From: Collinsella sp. CAG:166
GTDB taxonomy: Bacteria > Actinomycetota > Coriobacteriia > Coriobacteriales > Coriobacteriaceae
DNA: 35,916 nucleotides
Assembly: GCA_000434535.1 (NCBI GenBank)
Contig: FR878690.1
Span: 1-35,916, forward strand
Reading direction: 5' to 3'
Position numbers and translations under genes: made by a program. How positions within the stretch are numbered: the stretch's first letter is position 1; every line of letters starts with the position of its first letter. Shown piece after piece: positions 24,432 through 33,449 of this stretch. Below the pieces are notes generated by a model, which did not search any database, had not been told where the DNA came from, and saw only the letters and a list, made by a program, of their open reading frames with translations.

Positions 24432-24614
24432 TTAGAGCCAGTCCGTCTCCTCATCATAGCGGTCCGAATAGGCGCTACGCTTGAGTTCTTCATCGCTCGC
24501 TGGCCACGCGTTGGACACGTCGATTCCCGATTCATGGCAAGCGGTGACGAACAGCTTCGACCCCTGATCGATTAGTTGAGACCTGCCCTCGGTCTTCTCG
24601 TCTTCGGCTTGCAT
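24432..24614 (-). CDS. 60-residue acidic protein, translationally coupled to the M18 aminopeptidase
   Basis: ATG 24614 follows the aminopeptidase TAA with no gap (TAAATG), and GTGGAG lies 6 bases upstream inside the aminopeptidase's last codons. The 60-residue product is hydrophilic, with a central helix-like GSKLFVTACHESGI and an acidic end RYDEETDWL. I recognise no family. The start geometry makes it a likely real gene, translated by re-initiation; a role with the peptidase is only suggested by position. Confidence 0.6.
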   Translation of the reverse strand: MQAEDEKTEGRSQLIDQGSKLFVTACHESGIDVSNAWPASDEELKRSAYSDRYDEETDWL

Positions 24615-26000
24615 TTAGAGCTCCACGCTTTCGGCTCCATTGATATGGAGGTCGCGCTCGTAGAAGGCGGTGAGGGCGCGGATGGCGTACATCACGTCGC
24701 GTACGCCGCCGGTCTCGTAGCTCGAGTGCATGGCCAGCTGCGGCAGGCCCACGTCTACGGCGTGCATGCTCGCCTGCATGTTCGACAGGTTGCCCAGGGT
24801 GGAGCCGCCGGCCATATCACTCTTGTTGGCGAAGGCCTGCGTGGGCACGTCGGCGTCATCGCAAATAGCCTGGAACACCGCGCGGCTAAAGGCATCGGTG
24901 CAGTAGTGCTGGTTGGCGGCTTCCTTGATGACGATGCCGCCGTTGAGCACGACCTGGTTGCGGGCGTCGCACTTCTCGGCGTGGTTGGGATGCACGGCAT
25001 GCGCATTATCGCAGCTCACGAGCATCGAGGCGGCAAGTGCGCGATGGTACGACTCGTCATCGAAGCCCAGCGATCCGTTAATGCGGCGCAGCGCATCGGC
25101 CAAGAACGTCGACATGGCTCCCTGCTTGGTCTCGGAGCCAACCTCCTCGTTATCAAAGCAGCAGAAGACCGAGATATCGCGCGCGTTCTCAGCACCCAAA
25201 AATGCCTGCAGCGAGGTATAGGCGCAAGCCAGGTCGTCAAGCTTGGGCGTCGAGATGAACTCGTCGGCCCAGCCCCAAATGCGCGCATCCTGACGATTGA
25301 CCAGGAACAGATCGCGGCCCAGGATCTGCTCGGGCTCAACATCCAGCTCTTCGGCGATCAGAGCGTCAAAATCCCCCTGCTTAAGGTCACCGGCGCTGAT
25401 AAGCGGGCACAGGTCGACGGCGCGGTTGGGCGCAAAGCCCTCGTTAACGCCACGATTCATATGGATGGCAAGGCTCGGAATGATAGCGACCTCGCGCTCG
25501 GTGGCAAGCAGGCGGCTCTCAATACGGTCGCCTTCGCGCACCAGCACGCGGCCCGCGAGCGCCAGCGGGCGATCGAACCAGGTGTAGTCGATCATGCCGC
25601 CGTAGGCCTCGATGTTCAGGCGCAACGTCTCACCTGCGCCATCGAGCTCGGGCACGGCCTTGACCTTAAACGTCGGCGAATCGCTGTGCGACGCCGTGAG
25701 CTGAAAATGATAGTCGCCGGCAACGCCGTCCTCGCCCCACGTAGCAGCCAGGTCCTCGCCCACCTTAAAGGCAACGACGCTCGAGGTGTTGCGCTGCGTG
25801 TAATAACGCCCGCCCGGCTCGATGTCCCATGCCGCGTTCTCGGGCAGGTAGGTAAAGCCCGCCTCGTCGAGCTCGGCCATAATGGTCGCCGCCGTATGGA
25901 ACATGCTGGGGCATGCCTCGATAAAGTCGATAAGGTCGTTGGCGGCCTCGATATCGTCGGCCGTCACGTGCGCGCGCTCGGGCGCTTCCTGATCCGTCAT
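24615..26000 (-). CDS. M18 family aminopeptidase
   Basis: A 461-residue zinc aminopeptidase of the M18 (aspartyl aminopeptidase-like) family, which trims N-terminal residues from peptides in the cytosol. Metal and catalytic residues are seen in TASHSDSP (H105, D107), KLDDLACAY, CFDNEEVGS (Glu pair), SCDNAHAVHPN and QLAMHSSYE (His). The length is typical. Start ATG 26000 (MTDQEAPE) is chosen for the AAAGGGGAG site upstream; the open frame to 26111 has none. It overlaps no gene; the 60-codon gene starts right at its stop, and the Ntn hydrolase is divergent. Confidence 0.93.
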   Translation of the reverse strand: MTDQEAPERAHVTADDIEAANDLIDFIEACPSMFHTAATIMAELDEAGFTYLPENAAWDIEPGGRYYTQRNTSSVVAFKVGEDLAATWGEDGVAGDYHFQLTASHSDSPTFKVKAVPELDGAGETLRLNIEAYGGMIDYTWFDRPLALAGRVLVREGDRIESRLLATEREVAIIPSLAIHMNRGVNEGFAPNRAVDLCPLISAGDLKQGDFDALIAEELDVEPEQILGRDLFLVNRQDARIWGWADEFISTPKLDDLACAYTSLQAFLGAENARDISVFCCFDNEEVGSETKQGAMSTFLADALRRINGSLGFDDESYHRALAASMLVSCDNAHAVHPNHAEKCDARNQVVLNGGIVIKEAANQHYCTDAFSRAVFQAICDDADVPTQAFANKSDMAGGSTLGNLSNMQASMHAVDVGLPQLAMHSSYETGGVRDVMYAIRALTAFYERDLHINGAESVEL

Positions 26001-26161
26001 GCTCTCCCCTTTCGCTGGGTTGATGGTCCCCTCCAGCATACCCCGCCACGCCAGCGCCGCACTCTTCATTCCGTGCTTAATTCCGCGCCGCTCACCAACT
26101 TGAGCCATCATGCCCGCGTTCCTTTTGCGACAATTGCGCTAACAGGACGAGAGGAGCCGTC

Positions 26162-27247
26162 ATGAAGCCACGTAACATTGCCATCGCCTGCGGTGTCGCG
26201 GGAGTCGCCGTCGGCCTTGCCGCTGCCACCGGTATCGTTTATCACAAGCAAATCAAGTCCGCCGCGTCGCTCAAACGCTTGACCGGCTACGCGGATGGCT
26301 ATGACCTGTACGCAATCGACATCGCCTACGACTACGATCTTGATCGCATCATCGCCGCTGGCGTGCGCGACGACCAGGCCTACATCGATGCCGTGGTGGC
26401 GCAGGTGCTGCCCGGTGTGCCGGCACATGTCCAGGCGCCCCAGTTTGCCTGCAGCGCTTTTGTCGCCGTAGATGCCGAAGGCCGCGTGCGCACCGGTCGC
26501 AATTACGACTTTAAGGACGACACCTCGGCGCTGCTGGTGCGCAATCACCCACGCGGCGGCTATGCTTCCATCGGGTTTGCCGCCCTCAATAACCTGGGCG
26601 ATAACACTCCGCTTGACTCCGTCGCCGGACGTGCCGCCGCACTCATGGGCCCGTTTGCCCAGCTCGACGGTGTTAACGAATGCGGCGTGTCCATTGCCGT
26701 ACTCACTCTGGATTCCAAGCCCTGTGACCAGGACGCGCAACGCCCCGTCATCAATACCTCGCTCGCCATCCGTCTGGTGCTCGACCGTGCCGCCACCACG
26801 CAAGAAGCTGTCGACCTGCTTTCCGCCTACGACATGCACGCCATGGCAGGACGCGATTACCACTTCTTTATCAACGACGCCGCCGGTGACGCGCGCGTAG
26901 TAGAGTGGGATCCGCGCGATCCGGACCGTGCTTTCAAAGCGACTCCTGTACGCCAGGTTACGAACTTCTACGCCTGCTATGGCGACGAAGTGCTGCCCAA
27001 CCAAAAGAATGGCGAGCTGGGCCATGGTAAAGAGCGCGCCATCGCAATCGCCGATGTCCTTGACGCCCATGTCGGTGCCCAGGACGAGGCAGTCGCTTGG
27101 AAGGCCCTACGCGCTGCAGCGCAAGAACCCAATCCGAAAGACATCACCAGCAATACGCAATGGTCGGTCGTCTTTGACAATACCGAACCCGCCGCCGCCA
27201 TTACGCTGCGCCGCCACTGGGGCGACGTCGACGCCTTCGCACTGTAA
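26162..27247 (+). CDS. Membrane-anchored linear amide C-N hydrolase (choloylglycine hydrolase/Ntn family)
   Basis: A 361-residue protein with an N-terminal hydrophobic segment (about 7-26) with no lipobox, so it is an anchor or uncleaved signal. The Ntn-hydrolase domain starts near C97 (FACSAF), the likely N-terminal nucleophile after self-cleavage, followed by GRNYDF (112-117), the conserved Arg-Asn-x-Asp of bile-salt hydrolases and penicillin V acylases. NTSLAIRLVLDRAATTQEAV is typical of the family. Bile-salt hydrolases have Cys at position 2; here about 95 residues must be removed first. Substrate unknown: bile salts, N-acyl amino acids or peptides are options. ATG 26162 has GAGGAG 5 bases upstream. 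Confidence 0.85.
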   Translation: MKPRNIAIACGVAGVAVGLAAATGIVYHKQIKSAASLKRLTGYADGYDLYAIDIAYDYDLDRIIAAGVRDDQAYIDAVVAQVLPGVPAHVQAPQFACSAFVAVDAEGRVRTGRNYDFKDDTSALLVRNHPRGGYASIGFAALNNLGDNTPLDSVAGRAAALMGPFAQLDGVNECGVSIAVLTLDSKPCDQDAQRPVINTSLAIRLVLDRAATTQEAVDLLSAYDMHAMAGRDYHFFINDAAGDARVVEWDPRDPDRAFKATPVRQVTNFYACYGDEVLPNQKNGELGHGKERAIAIADVLDAHVGAQDEAVAWKALRAAAQEPNPKDITSNTQWSVVFDNTEPAAAITLRRHWGDVDAFAL

Positions 27248-27316
27248 GGACCCAGGCCCGTCGACCTTACGCTCGCCTGACGTTGTTTACATTTCTATAC
27301 GCTTGAGCTAACACGT

Positions 27317-27349
27317 TTTACCCCCGTATCAACAGTGTGCGGGGGTAAA
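27317..27349. other. Hairpin in the pfkA upstream region
   Basis: TTTACCCCCG (27317-27326) pairs with CGGGGGTAAA (27340-27349). It lies 67 bases after the Ntn hydrolase stop and 38 bases before pfkA. It could end the first transcript or sit in the pfkA leader; there is no clear T-tract. Confidence 0.55.
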
Positions 27350-27387
27350 CTTATGCGCATGTTATAACTTGCCCGGAAGGATTCATC

Positions 27388-28467
27388 ATGCTTAGGATCG
27401 GTCTTCTTACCAGTGGCGGCGACTGCCAGGCGCTCAACGCCACCATGCGCGGCATTGTCAAAACGCTTATGACCAATAGCGAAGAGCCTATTGAGATCTA
27501 TGGTTTTGAGGACGGCTACCAGGGCCTTATCTACAGCCGGTTCCGCGTCATGACGCCCGCCGATTTTAGCGGCATCCTTACCCGTGGCGGCACCATCCTG
27601 GGCACGAGCCGTACGCCGTTCAAGCGCCTGGATATTCCCGAGGCCGACGGCGTCGAGAAGGTGCCGGCAATGGTCCACACCTATCATAAGCTGCAGCTCG
27701 ACTGCCTGTTTATGCTGGGCGGCAACGGCTCCACCAAGACCGCCAACCGCCTGCGCCAGGAGGGCCTCAACGTTATCGCCCTGCCTAAGACCATCGATAA
27801 CGACACCTGGGGCACCGAGCTGACGTTTGGCTTTACGAGCGCCATCGACGTCGCCACCAAGTGCATCGACGACATTCACACCACCGCTTCGAGCCACGGC
27901 CGCGTGTTCGTTATCGAGATCATGGGCCACAAGGTTGGCTGGATCCCGCTATACGCCGGCGTCGCGGGCGGCGCGGATGTCATCTTGATTCCCGAGATCC
28001 CCTACGACATGGATAACGTCATCAAGACCATCGAGCATCGCATGGAGACCGGCAGCCGCTTTACCATCGTGGCCGTCGCCGAGGGCGCCATCTCTAAGGA
28101 GGACGCGGCGCTGTCCAAGAAGGAGTACAAGAAAAAGCTCGCCGAGCGCACGAGTCCGTCGATTGTCTACGACATCGCCAAGGAGATCGAAGCCAAGACT
28201 GGTCGCGAGACCCGCGTCGCCATCCCCGGCCACACGCAGCGCGGCGGCCAGCCCGACGCCCAGGACCGCATCTTTGCGACCCAGTGCGGCGTCGAGGCAG
28301 CGCTCGGCTGCCTGCGCGGCGAGTTTGGCTACATGATTGCCCTGCGTGACGGCAAGATGTGCCACATGCCGCTCGAGGAGGTCGCCGGCAAGCTCAAGTA
28401 TGTCGATCCCCAGAGCGATCTGGTGCGCGAGGCCAAGGCGTTGGGCATCAGCTTCGGCGACGAATAG
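27388..28467 (+). CDS. pfkA: 6-phosphofructokinase
   Basis: A 359-residue phosphofructokinase that makes fructose 1,6-bisphosphate, the committed step of glycolysis. The N-terminal nucleotide loop is LLTSGGDCQALNA. The catalytic PKTIDND (133-139, base D137) is present, as are MGHKVGW and GHTQRGG. At the nucleotide/Mg site the usual GGDGS is GGNGS (N113, G114). By the known rule, Gly at 114 (E. coli 104) points to ATP, while Lys134 (E. coli 124) occurs in group-III and pyrophosphate-linked enzymes, so the phosphoryl donor is uncertain. ATG 27388 has CGGAAGGAT upstream. Its last codons form the left arm of a large inverted repeat. Confidence 0.94.
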   Translation: MLRIGLLTSGGDCQALNATMRGIVKTLMTNSEEPIEIYGFEDGYQGLIYSRFRVMTPADFSGILTRGGTILGTSRTPFKRLDIPEADGVEKVPAMVHTYHKLQLDCLFMLGGNGSTKTANRLRQEGLNVIALPKTIDNDTWGTELTFGFTSAIDVATKCIDDIHTTASSHGRVFVIEIMGHKVGWIPLYAGVAGGADVILIPEIPYDMDNVIKTIEHRMETGSRFTIVAVAEGAISKEDAALSKKEYKKKLAERTSPSIVYDIAKEIEAKTGRETRVAIPGHTQRGGQPDAQDRIFATQCGVEAALGCLRGEFGYMIALRDGKMCHMPLEEVAGKLKYVDPQSDLVREAKALGISFGDE

Positions 28468-28643
28468 CCTCGGCCGAAACTGCTCTCATCGGAGACCCCA
28501 GGGCTTACCTCCCAAATCGTCCTCGGACATGTCAGGATCCCGCCGTGCGCTTCGCGCGGCGGGATCCTTCCGTCCTGCGGAAAGATTTGGGAGGTAAGCC
28601 CTAGGGCCTCCTGCGGTAACCGGGGAGGCCGAGGCTATTCGTC
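28459..28643. repeat. Nested 185-base inverted repeat that copies the end of pfkA
   Basis: Three stems are nested. Outer: 17 bases starting GACGAATAGCC (28459-28475), covering the last pfkA codons and stop, and its exact complement at 28627-28643. Middle: GGGCTTACCTCCCAAATC (28501-28518) with 28584-28601. Inner: AGGATCCCGCCG (28534-28545) with 28557-28568, topped by GCGC-TTC-GCGC. The bases between the outer and middle arms do not pair. It probably acts as a very large 3' hairpin; the origin is unknown. No protein gene lies inside. Confidence 0.85.
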
Positions 28644-28671
28644 TTCTTGCTGCAAGTGCCTGGGGTAGGAT

Positions 28672-28882
28672 GCGGCGTGCATTTTTGGGAGTATTCAGCA
28701 GCCGAGGGTGCCTGCATACTGGATTTTGGGCGAGAGACAGGCGCCGCGGGCCGCATTCTGCAAAAAAATGAGCGGTCCTCGAGGCGCCGGAGCTCAAAGT
28801 CAGGCTTTCAATGCGCTTTTGTGCGCCCGCTCCCACACCCGCGGACTCCGGGATGCTGAATTCTCCGGAATTTGCACGCCGC
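28672..28882. mobile_element. 211-base MITE-like element with 29-base terminal inverted repeats
   Basis: Left end 28672-28700 begins GCGGCGTGCA and ends GTATTCAGCA. The right end 28854-28882 is its reverse complement at about 24 of 29 positions, with the outer 10 bases perfect. Inside are further pairings: GAGCGG with CCGCTC, and GCCTG with CAGGC. No open frame with a ribosome site is seen, so it would need a transposase from elsewhere. No clear target duplication is visible. Confidence 0.55.
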
Positions 28883-28902
28883 CCCCTGGGGTACCCGCGG
28901 AC

Positions 28903-28947
28903 AAAAAGCAACCGCCCCGCCGAAATATGCAATCGACGGGGCGGTTT
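28903..28947 (-). terminator. Rho-independent terminator of the FtsX-like permease operon
   Basis: On the minus strand AACCGCCCCG (28946-28937) pairs with CGGGGCGGTT (28919-28910) and is followed by GCTTTTTG. It lies 61 bases past the permease stop. Confidence 0.85.
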
Positions 28948-29007
28948 ATGCAATAATGCGGATGTGGGTGCGTCGGTAGCTCGCTACAGCTTGAATCCCA
29001 GGACAGG

Positions 29008-31773
29008 TTACTCGGCGCTCTTGAGGGCGCCGACCATGTCGATCTTGTTGAGCGTTCGGTTGGTGGCGAGGTTGACGATAAACGTAAAGCCAAAGGAAAG
29101 CACCACGGCGAGCACGTAGCTTAGCGGCTCGACTTCGACGTCAAAGTACAGCGACGGCATCTGCAAAATGTACGTAAAACTCTCGGCCAGCAAGCCGCCC
29201 AGTGGCACGCCCAGCGCGGCGCCAATTGCCGTGAGGATCAACGTCTCCTTGTTGACGTAGTGGTGCACCTCGCCACGGCGGAAGCCCAGCACCTTAATGG
29301 TCGCCAGCTCGCGCTCGCGCTCCGAAATGTTGGTGTTGGACAGCGTAAACACCACCACAAACGACAGGCACGCCGCCATAAAGGTCACGAGCACCACGAC
29401 AGAATTGATAATCGTAAAGTTCGCCTCGTAGTTCTGCCAATGTTCGGCCGTGCTCGAGATGGTGAGCCAACCGTCGCTCTTAATCTTCTTGCTAAACGCA
29501 ATCTGGTCAGAAGATGAGCCCTTAAGCAGCACAAAGACGCCGTTAAGGCGCACGCTTCGACCGAACGCGCGCTCATAGGTGCCCTGCGTCATATAAAGCG
29601 TATTGCCCAGATAGTTGAGCGAGATGTCGCTAACCTTGACCTTAGCGACGTTGAGTGACGAATCCTGGACGTGCGCCGTGTCGCCCGGCTTGATTCCCAG
29701 CACCAGCTGCGAACTCTTGCTTAAATACACGTCCCCGTCACGCAGGGCGAGCGGTTCTTTGGACTCATCCTCCAGGCGCACGTAATCGCCCAAGTCACCC
29801 GTGCGGTCGTCGGGAATCACGATGAGCTGCACGGTCTCGCTCTTGCCGCCAAACGTAAAGGTAACGTTGTCGGTCATAATCGGCAGGGTCGAGGTTACGG
29901 TCACGTTGGAATCATTGGCCGCGCTGCGCTCATCCAATGCCGCGCACGTCTGCGAAAAATCGTCGGGATTGGCGACCGCCAGCAGGTCGTAGCGCGTGAT
30001 ATGCCCGTACTGTTTGGGCGAAAGCGCCACCGACGTGTCACGGATACCCATACCGCAGATCACGAGCGCCGTGCAGCCGGCAATACCGAAGATGGTCATA
30101 AAGGCGCGCTTTTTGTAGCGGAACAGGTTACGCGCCGCCACCTTGTTCAAAAAGCCCATGCGGCGCCAGATAAAGCCGATGCGCTCGAGCAGAATGCGCG
30201 AGCCGGCGCGCGGAGCCTTGGGGCGCATGAGCGAGGCAGGGGTCTCGGCCATCTCGTGGCGGCAGGCGACAATCGTGGCGCCCACCACACCCACGGCAAA
30301 CAGCGCCACCGAAACGATCGAGGACACGATGTCGTACGAAAGCAGCATCTGGGGCAGTGAGTACATGTCGTCGAACACCGTAAACAAGAACAGCGGCAGG
30401 CCCACAAATCCGATGATGTTGCCGAGCACGCCGCCGATCAGACAAGCCCACAGCGCATAGTCCACGTATTTGGACAGGATGCGCCCGCGCGAATAACCGA
30501 GCGCCTTATACAGGCCGATGAGCGTGCGCTCCTCCTCGACCATACGCGTGGCGGTGGTGAGGCTGATGAGCACGGCGACGATAAAGAAGATGAACGGGAA
30601 CACCGTGGCGATGGCCTCAATTGACGAGCTATCGCTCTCCACGCTCGAGTAGCTTGCGATATTGCCGCGGTCCTGGATGTACCAGGTGCATTCACCAAGG
30701 TCAGAGAGCTCGGCGCGGGCATCGGCAAACTGCTGGTCGGCGGCGGCACGGCGCTGGTCCAGGTCGGCTTGCGCCTGCGCACGCTCGTCGCTGCCCTCGG
30801 CCATGCGATTGATGTTGTCCTGCTCAATCCCAAAGAGCATATTCGCCTGGCGCTCGGCCGCATCCAAGCTTGCCGGCGTGTCGACCGTCAGTTCCTGAGC
30901 GCGCGCCTTCTCACGCTCCTCGCGGATCTTCTCGATATTGCCCTTGACCTCATTGATCTTTGCCGCGTAGGGATCCGAATAGGAGTTGAGGCTCTTGGCT
31001 CCCTCGACGATCACGTGGACCGCGGAGTAGGAAGAAGATGTCGCGGCGTCCTCGCTCACATAGAACTTATAGTCCGCCGCCGAAGCAGCGCGAAAGGCGT
31101 TGACTGTCGAGTCAGAACTTACATCAGTGGGGTCGAGGACCTCAGCCGTAATGGTGTAATCGCCCGCGGCAAACTGGTCCTTGGCGTTTTGATTGGACGA
31201 GCTCGCGTCATTGGCGGCAAAACTCACCGTATCGCCGATTTTCTTGCCCGATGCCTTCAGGAACTTCGAAGTCACCGCGACTTCATCGGCGCTCTCGGGC
31301 AAATCGCCGTTCACGAGCACCGGCTGATCGATGTTCTCCTTGGAGAGACTCTGTACGACCACGCGCTCGCGCGTTGTACCCACGGCGGTGTAGGCGGTCT
31401 CGGTGTAGATGCCCTCGGCCGTCTCGACACCATCGACCTCTTGTATGGCGTCGAGATCATCGTCGGTCAGGCCATAGGTCGACTGTACGTTGATATCGTA
31501 GACATTCTGCTGGTCAAAGTAGGCGTCAACCGAATCGCACAGGTCCTCGCAACCCGCCTTAAGGCCGCACATCACGCTCACGCCAAGCGCGGTGATGACC
31601 ACGATTGACAAGAAACGCTTAAGACTGCCTCGGATTGTGCGGTAGATGCCACGGCGAAAAACCGTCGGCACCATATCGTTTGAGCTTTGGGCAGTGCGGT
31701 AGGTCGTAAAATCCTGCTCGCGCTCCGTGTTCTGCGCGTCGCGGCGTAGGCTGTTTTGGCGGTCCTGGTCCAT
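29008..31773 (-). CDS. FtsX-like ABC transporter permease (MacB-type, large extracytoplasmic domain)
   Basis: A 921-residue membrane protein. An N-terminal cytosolic part (about 1-50) precedes the first membrane segment FLSIVVITALGVSVM. A long outside domain (about 70-365) follows, with a helical, Glu/Gln/Ala-rich coiled-coil stretch around IEKIREEREKARAQEL. Then come an FtsX core of three segments (VFPFIFFIVAVLIS onward, with GLYKALGYSRGRIL), another segment, a second outside domain, and a final FtsX core with IKVLGFRRGEV. It works with the ATPase encoded just upstream, probably in mechanotransmission or lipoprotein/peptide export rather than transport through a pore. ATG 31773 lies 5 bases after the ATPase stop; GTG 31785 is an overlapping alternative. 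Confidence 0.9.
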   Translation of the reverse strand: MDQDRQNSLRRDAQNTEREQDFTTYRTAQSSNDMVPTVFRRGIYRTIRGSLKRFLSIVVITALGVSVMCGLKAGCEDLCDSVDAYFDQQNVYDINVQSTYGLTDDDLDAIQEVDGVETAEGIYTETAYTAVGTTRERVVVQSLSKENIDQPVLVNGDLPESADEVAVTSKFLKASGKKIGDTVSFAANDASSSNQNAKDQFAAGDYTITAEVLDPTDVSSDSTVNAFRAASAADYKFYVSEDAATSSSYSAVHVIVEGAKSLNSYSDPYAAKINEVKGNIEKIREEREKARAQELTVDTPASLDAAERQANMLFGIEQDNINRMAEGSDERAQAQADLDQRRAAADQQFADARAELSDLGECTWYIQDRGNIASYSSVESDSSSIEAIATVFPFIFFIVAVLISLTTATRMVEEERTLIGLYKALGYSRGRILSKYVDYALWACLIGGVLGNIIGFVGLPLFLFTVFDDMYSLPQMLLSYDIVSSIVSVALFAVGVVGATIVACRHEMAETPASLMRPKAPRAGSRILLERIGFIWRRMGFLNKVAARNLFRYKKRAFMTIFGIAGCTALVICGMGIRDTSVALSPKQYGHITRYDLLAVANPDDFSQTCAALDERSAANDSNVTVTSTLPIMTDNVTFTFGGKSETVQLIVIPDDRTGDLGDYVRLEDESKEPLALRDGDVYLSKSSQLVLGIKPGDTAHVQDSSLNVAKVKVSDISLNYLGNTLYMTQGTYERAFGRSVRLNGVFVLLKGSSSDQIAFSKKIKSDGWLTISSTAEHWQNYEANFTIINSVVVLVTFMAACLSFVVVFTLSNTNISERERELATIKVLGFRRGEVHHYVNKETLILTAIGAALGVPLGGLLAESFTYILQMPSLYFDVEVEPLSYVLAVVLSFGFTFIVNLATNRTLNKIDMVGALKSAE

Positions 31774-31778
31774 GGGCG

Positions 31779-32480
<702 letters not shown>

Positions 32481-32529
32481 CGATTAATTCCCATCTGGTC
32501 GGATAACTCTTTAGTATTACCCATTTCGC

Positions 32530-32564
32530 ACCTACCAAAAAGGGACAGGTTTATTTTGGCAGGT
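32530..32564 (-). repeat. 35-base palindromic intergenic repeat, copy D (reverse orientation)
   Basis: ACCTACCAAA (32530-32539) and TTTGGCAGGT (32555-32564) flank GGGACAGGTT, the reverse complement of the core in copies B and C. It lies 50 bases upstream of the ABC ATPase gene, between its promoter region and the divergent GyrI-like gene. Confidence 0.85.
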
Positions 32565-32681
32565 TTTATATGGGGAAATGGCGGCTATAGATGAGGCGCC
32601 GGGAAGGCAGAGACATCATCGACGGGGTCAGGCCGACCGCCAAACACAACGCACGCATCTCAATCTGTCAGCCAAATCATT

Positions 32682-32710
32682 CGAACAGCTGTTCGTTTCT
32701 ATGATATGAT
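32682..32710 (+). promoter_or_regulatory. Perfect LexA-type SOS box and promoter of the GyrI-like gene
   Basis: CGAACAGCTGTTCG (32682-32695) is a perfect 14-base palindrome and fits CGAAC-N4-GTTCG, flanked by T on each side. TATGAT (32705-32710) is a good -10, and the box takes the place of the -35. The coding start is 41 bases further on. SOS control is inferred from the motif. Confidence 0.7.
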
Positions 32711-32751
32711 TCAGCTATCTAAGCAGGCCAATACGCAGAAAGGCGGCCAAC

Positions 32752-33390
32752 ATGGCGTTCGACTTTAAGAAGGAATGCAAGGAGCTCTACAAACCTGCAA
32801 GCAAGCCGAGTATCGTAACTGTCCCGCCTATGAGCTACGTTGCCGTTCGCGGCAAGGGCGACCCAAATACCGAAGGTGGCGAGTATCAAAACGCCCTGCC
32901 GCTGCTTTACGGAATCGCCTATACCGTCAAGATATCGAAGAAAGGCTCAAGGAGTATCGAGGACTATTTCGACTTTGTGGTACCGCCGCTCGAGGGTTTC
33001 TGGTGGCAAGACTCCCCGAGCGGCGACATCGATTATGTACGCAAGGACGATTTCAACTTTATCTCGTGCATCCGCCTGCCCGATTTCGTCAGCCGAGATG
33101 ATTTTGACTGGGCAGTCGCGGAGGCCACGGCCAAAAAGAAACTGGACTTTTCTGCCGTCGAGCTGCTTAAAGTTGACGAGGGTCTCTGCGTTCAATGCAT
33201 GCACACCGGGCCTTATGACGACGAACCGGCGACCGTAAACGCTATGCATGAATACACGACCGAGCAGGGCTATGTCCCCGACTTCTCAGGCACCCGTTTA
33301 CATCACGAAATCTATCTCTCCGATCCACGCAAATGTGCACCGGAGAAACTAAAGACCGTGGTTCGTCATCCTATCAAGCGCGCTGAATAG
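32752..33390 (+). CDS. GyrI-like small-molecule-binding domain protein
   Basis: A 212-residue soluble protein of the GyrI-like/SHS2 fold, as in the C-terminal half of Rob- and BltR-type regulators and in E. coli SbmC (GyrI). Typical points are VPPMSYVAVRGKGDPN near the start, the YGIAYTVK strand, FWWQDS, and a C-terminal LHHEIYLSDPRKCAPEKLKT. There is no DNA-binding domain. The LexA-type box upstream fits the known SOS control of SbmC in E. coli, which protects gyrase, although this longer version is usually annotated without function. ATG 32752 has GAAAGG upstream. A/T content is somewhat higher than in its neighbours. Confidence 0.85.
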   Translation: MAFDFKKECKELYKPASKPSIVTVPPMSYVAVRGKGDPNTEGGEYQNALPLLYGIAYTVKISKKGSRSIEDYFDFVVPPLEGFWWQDSPSGDIDYVRKDDFNFISCIRLPDFVSRDDFDWAVAEATAKKKLDFSAVELLKVDEGLCVQCMHTGPYDDEPATVNAMHEYTTEQGYVPDFSGTRLHHEIYLSDPRKCAPEKLKTVVRHPIKRAE

Positions 33391-33449
33391 CGCGGAGCGT
33401 CATTTCACGCGCTAGGTTTTAAGCCAGCCAACCAGCCGCCTCCTAGGCT

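Noticed and set aside
24576..26165. 529-codon plus-strand frame opposite the M18 aminopeptidase
   Set aside because: No family motifs and biased composition; the minus strand carries a complete catalytic set.
26108..27070. 320-codon minus-strand frame opposite the Ntn hydrolase
   Set aside because: Antisense shadow; the plus strand has the nucleophile and GRNYDF motif with a good ribosome site.
28486..28953. 155-codon minus-strand frame in the repeat island after pfkA
   Set aside because: It runs through the nested inverted repeat, the 211-base element and a terminator; the product is Arg/Ala-rich with no family and no ribosome site.
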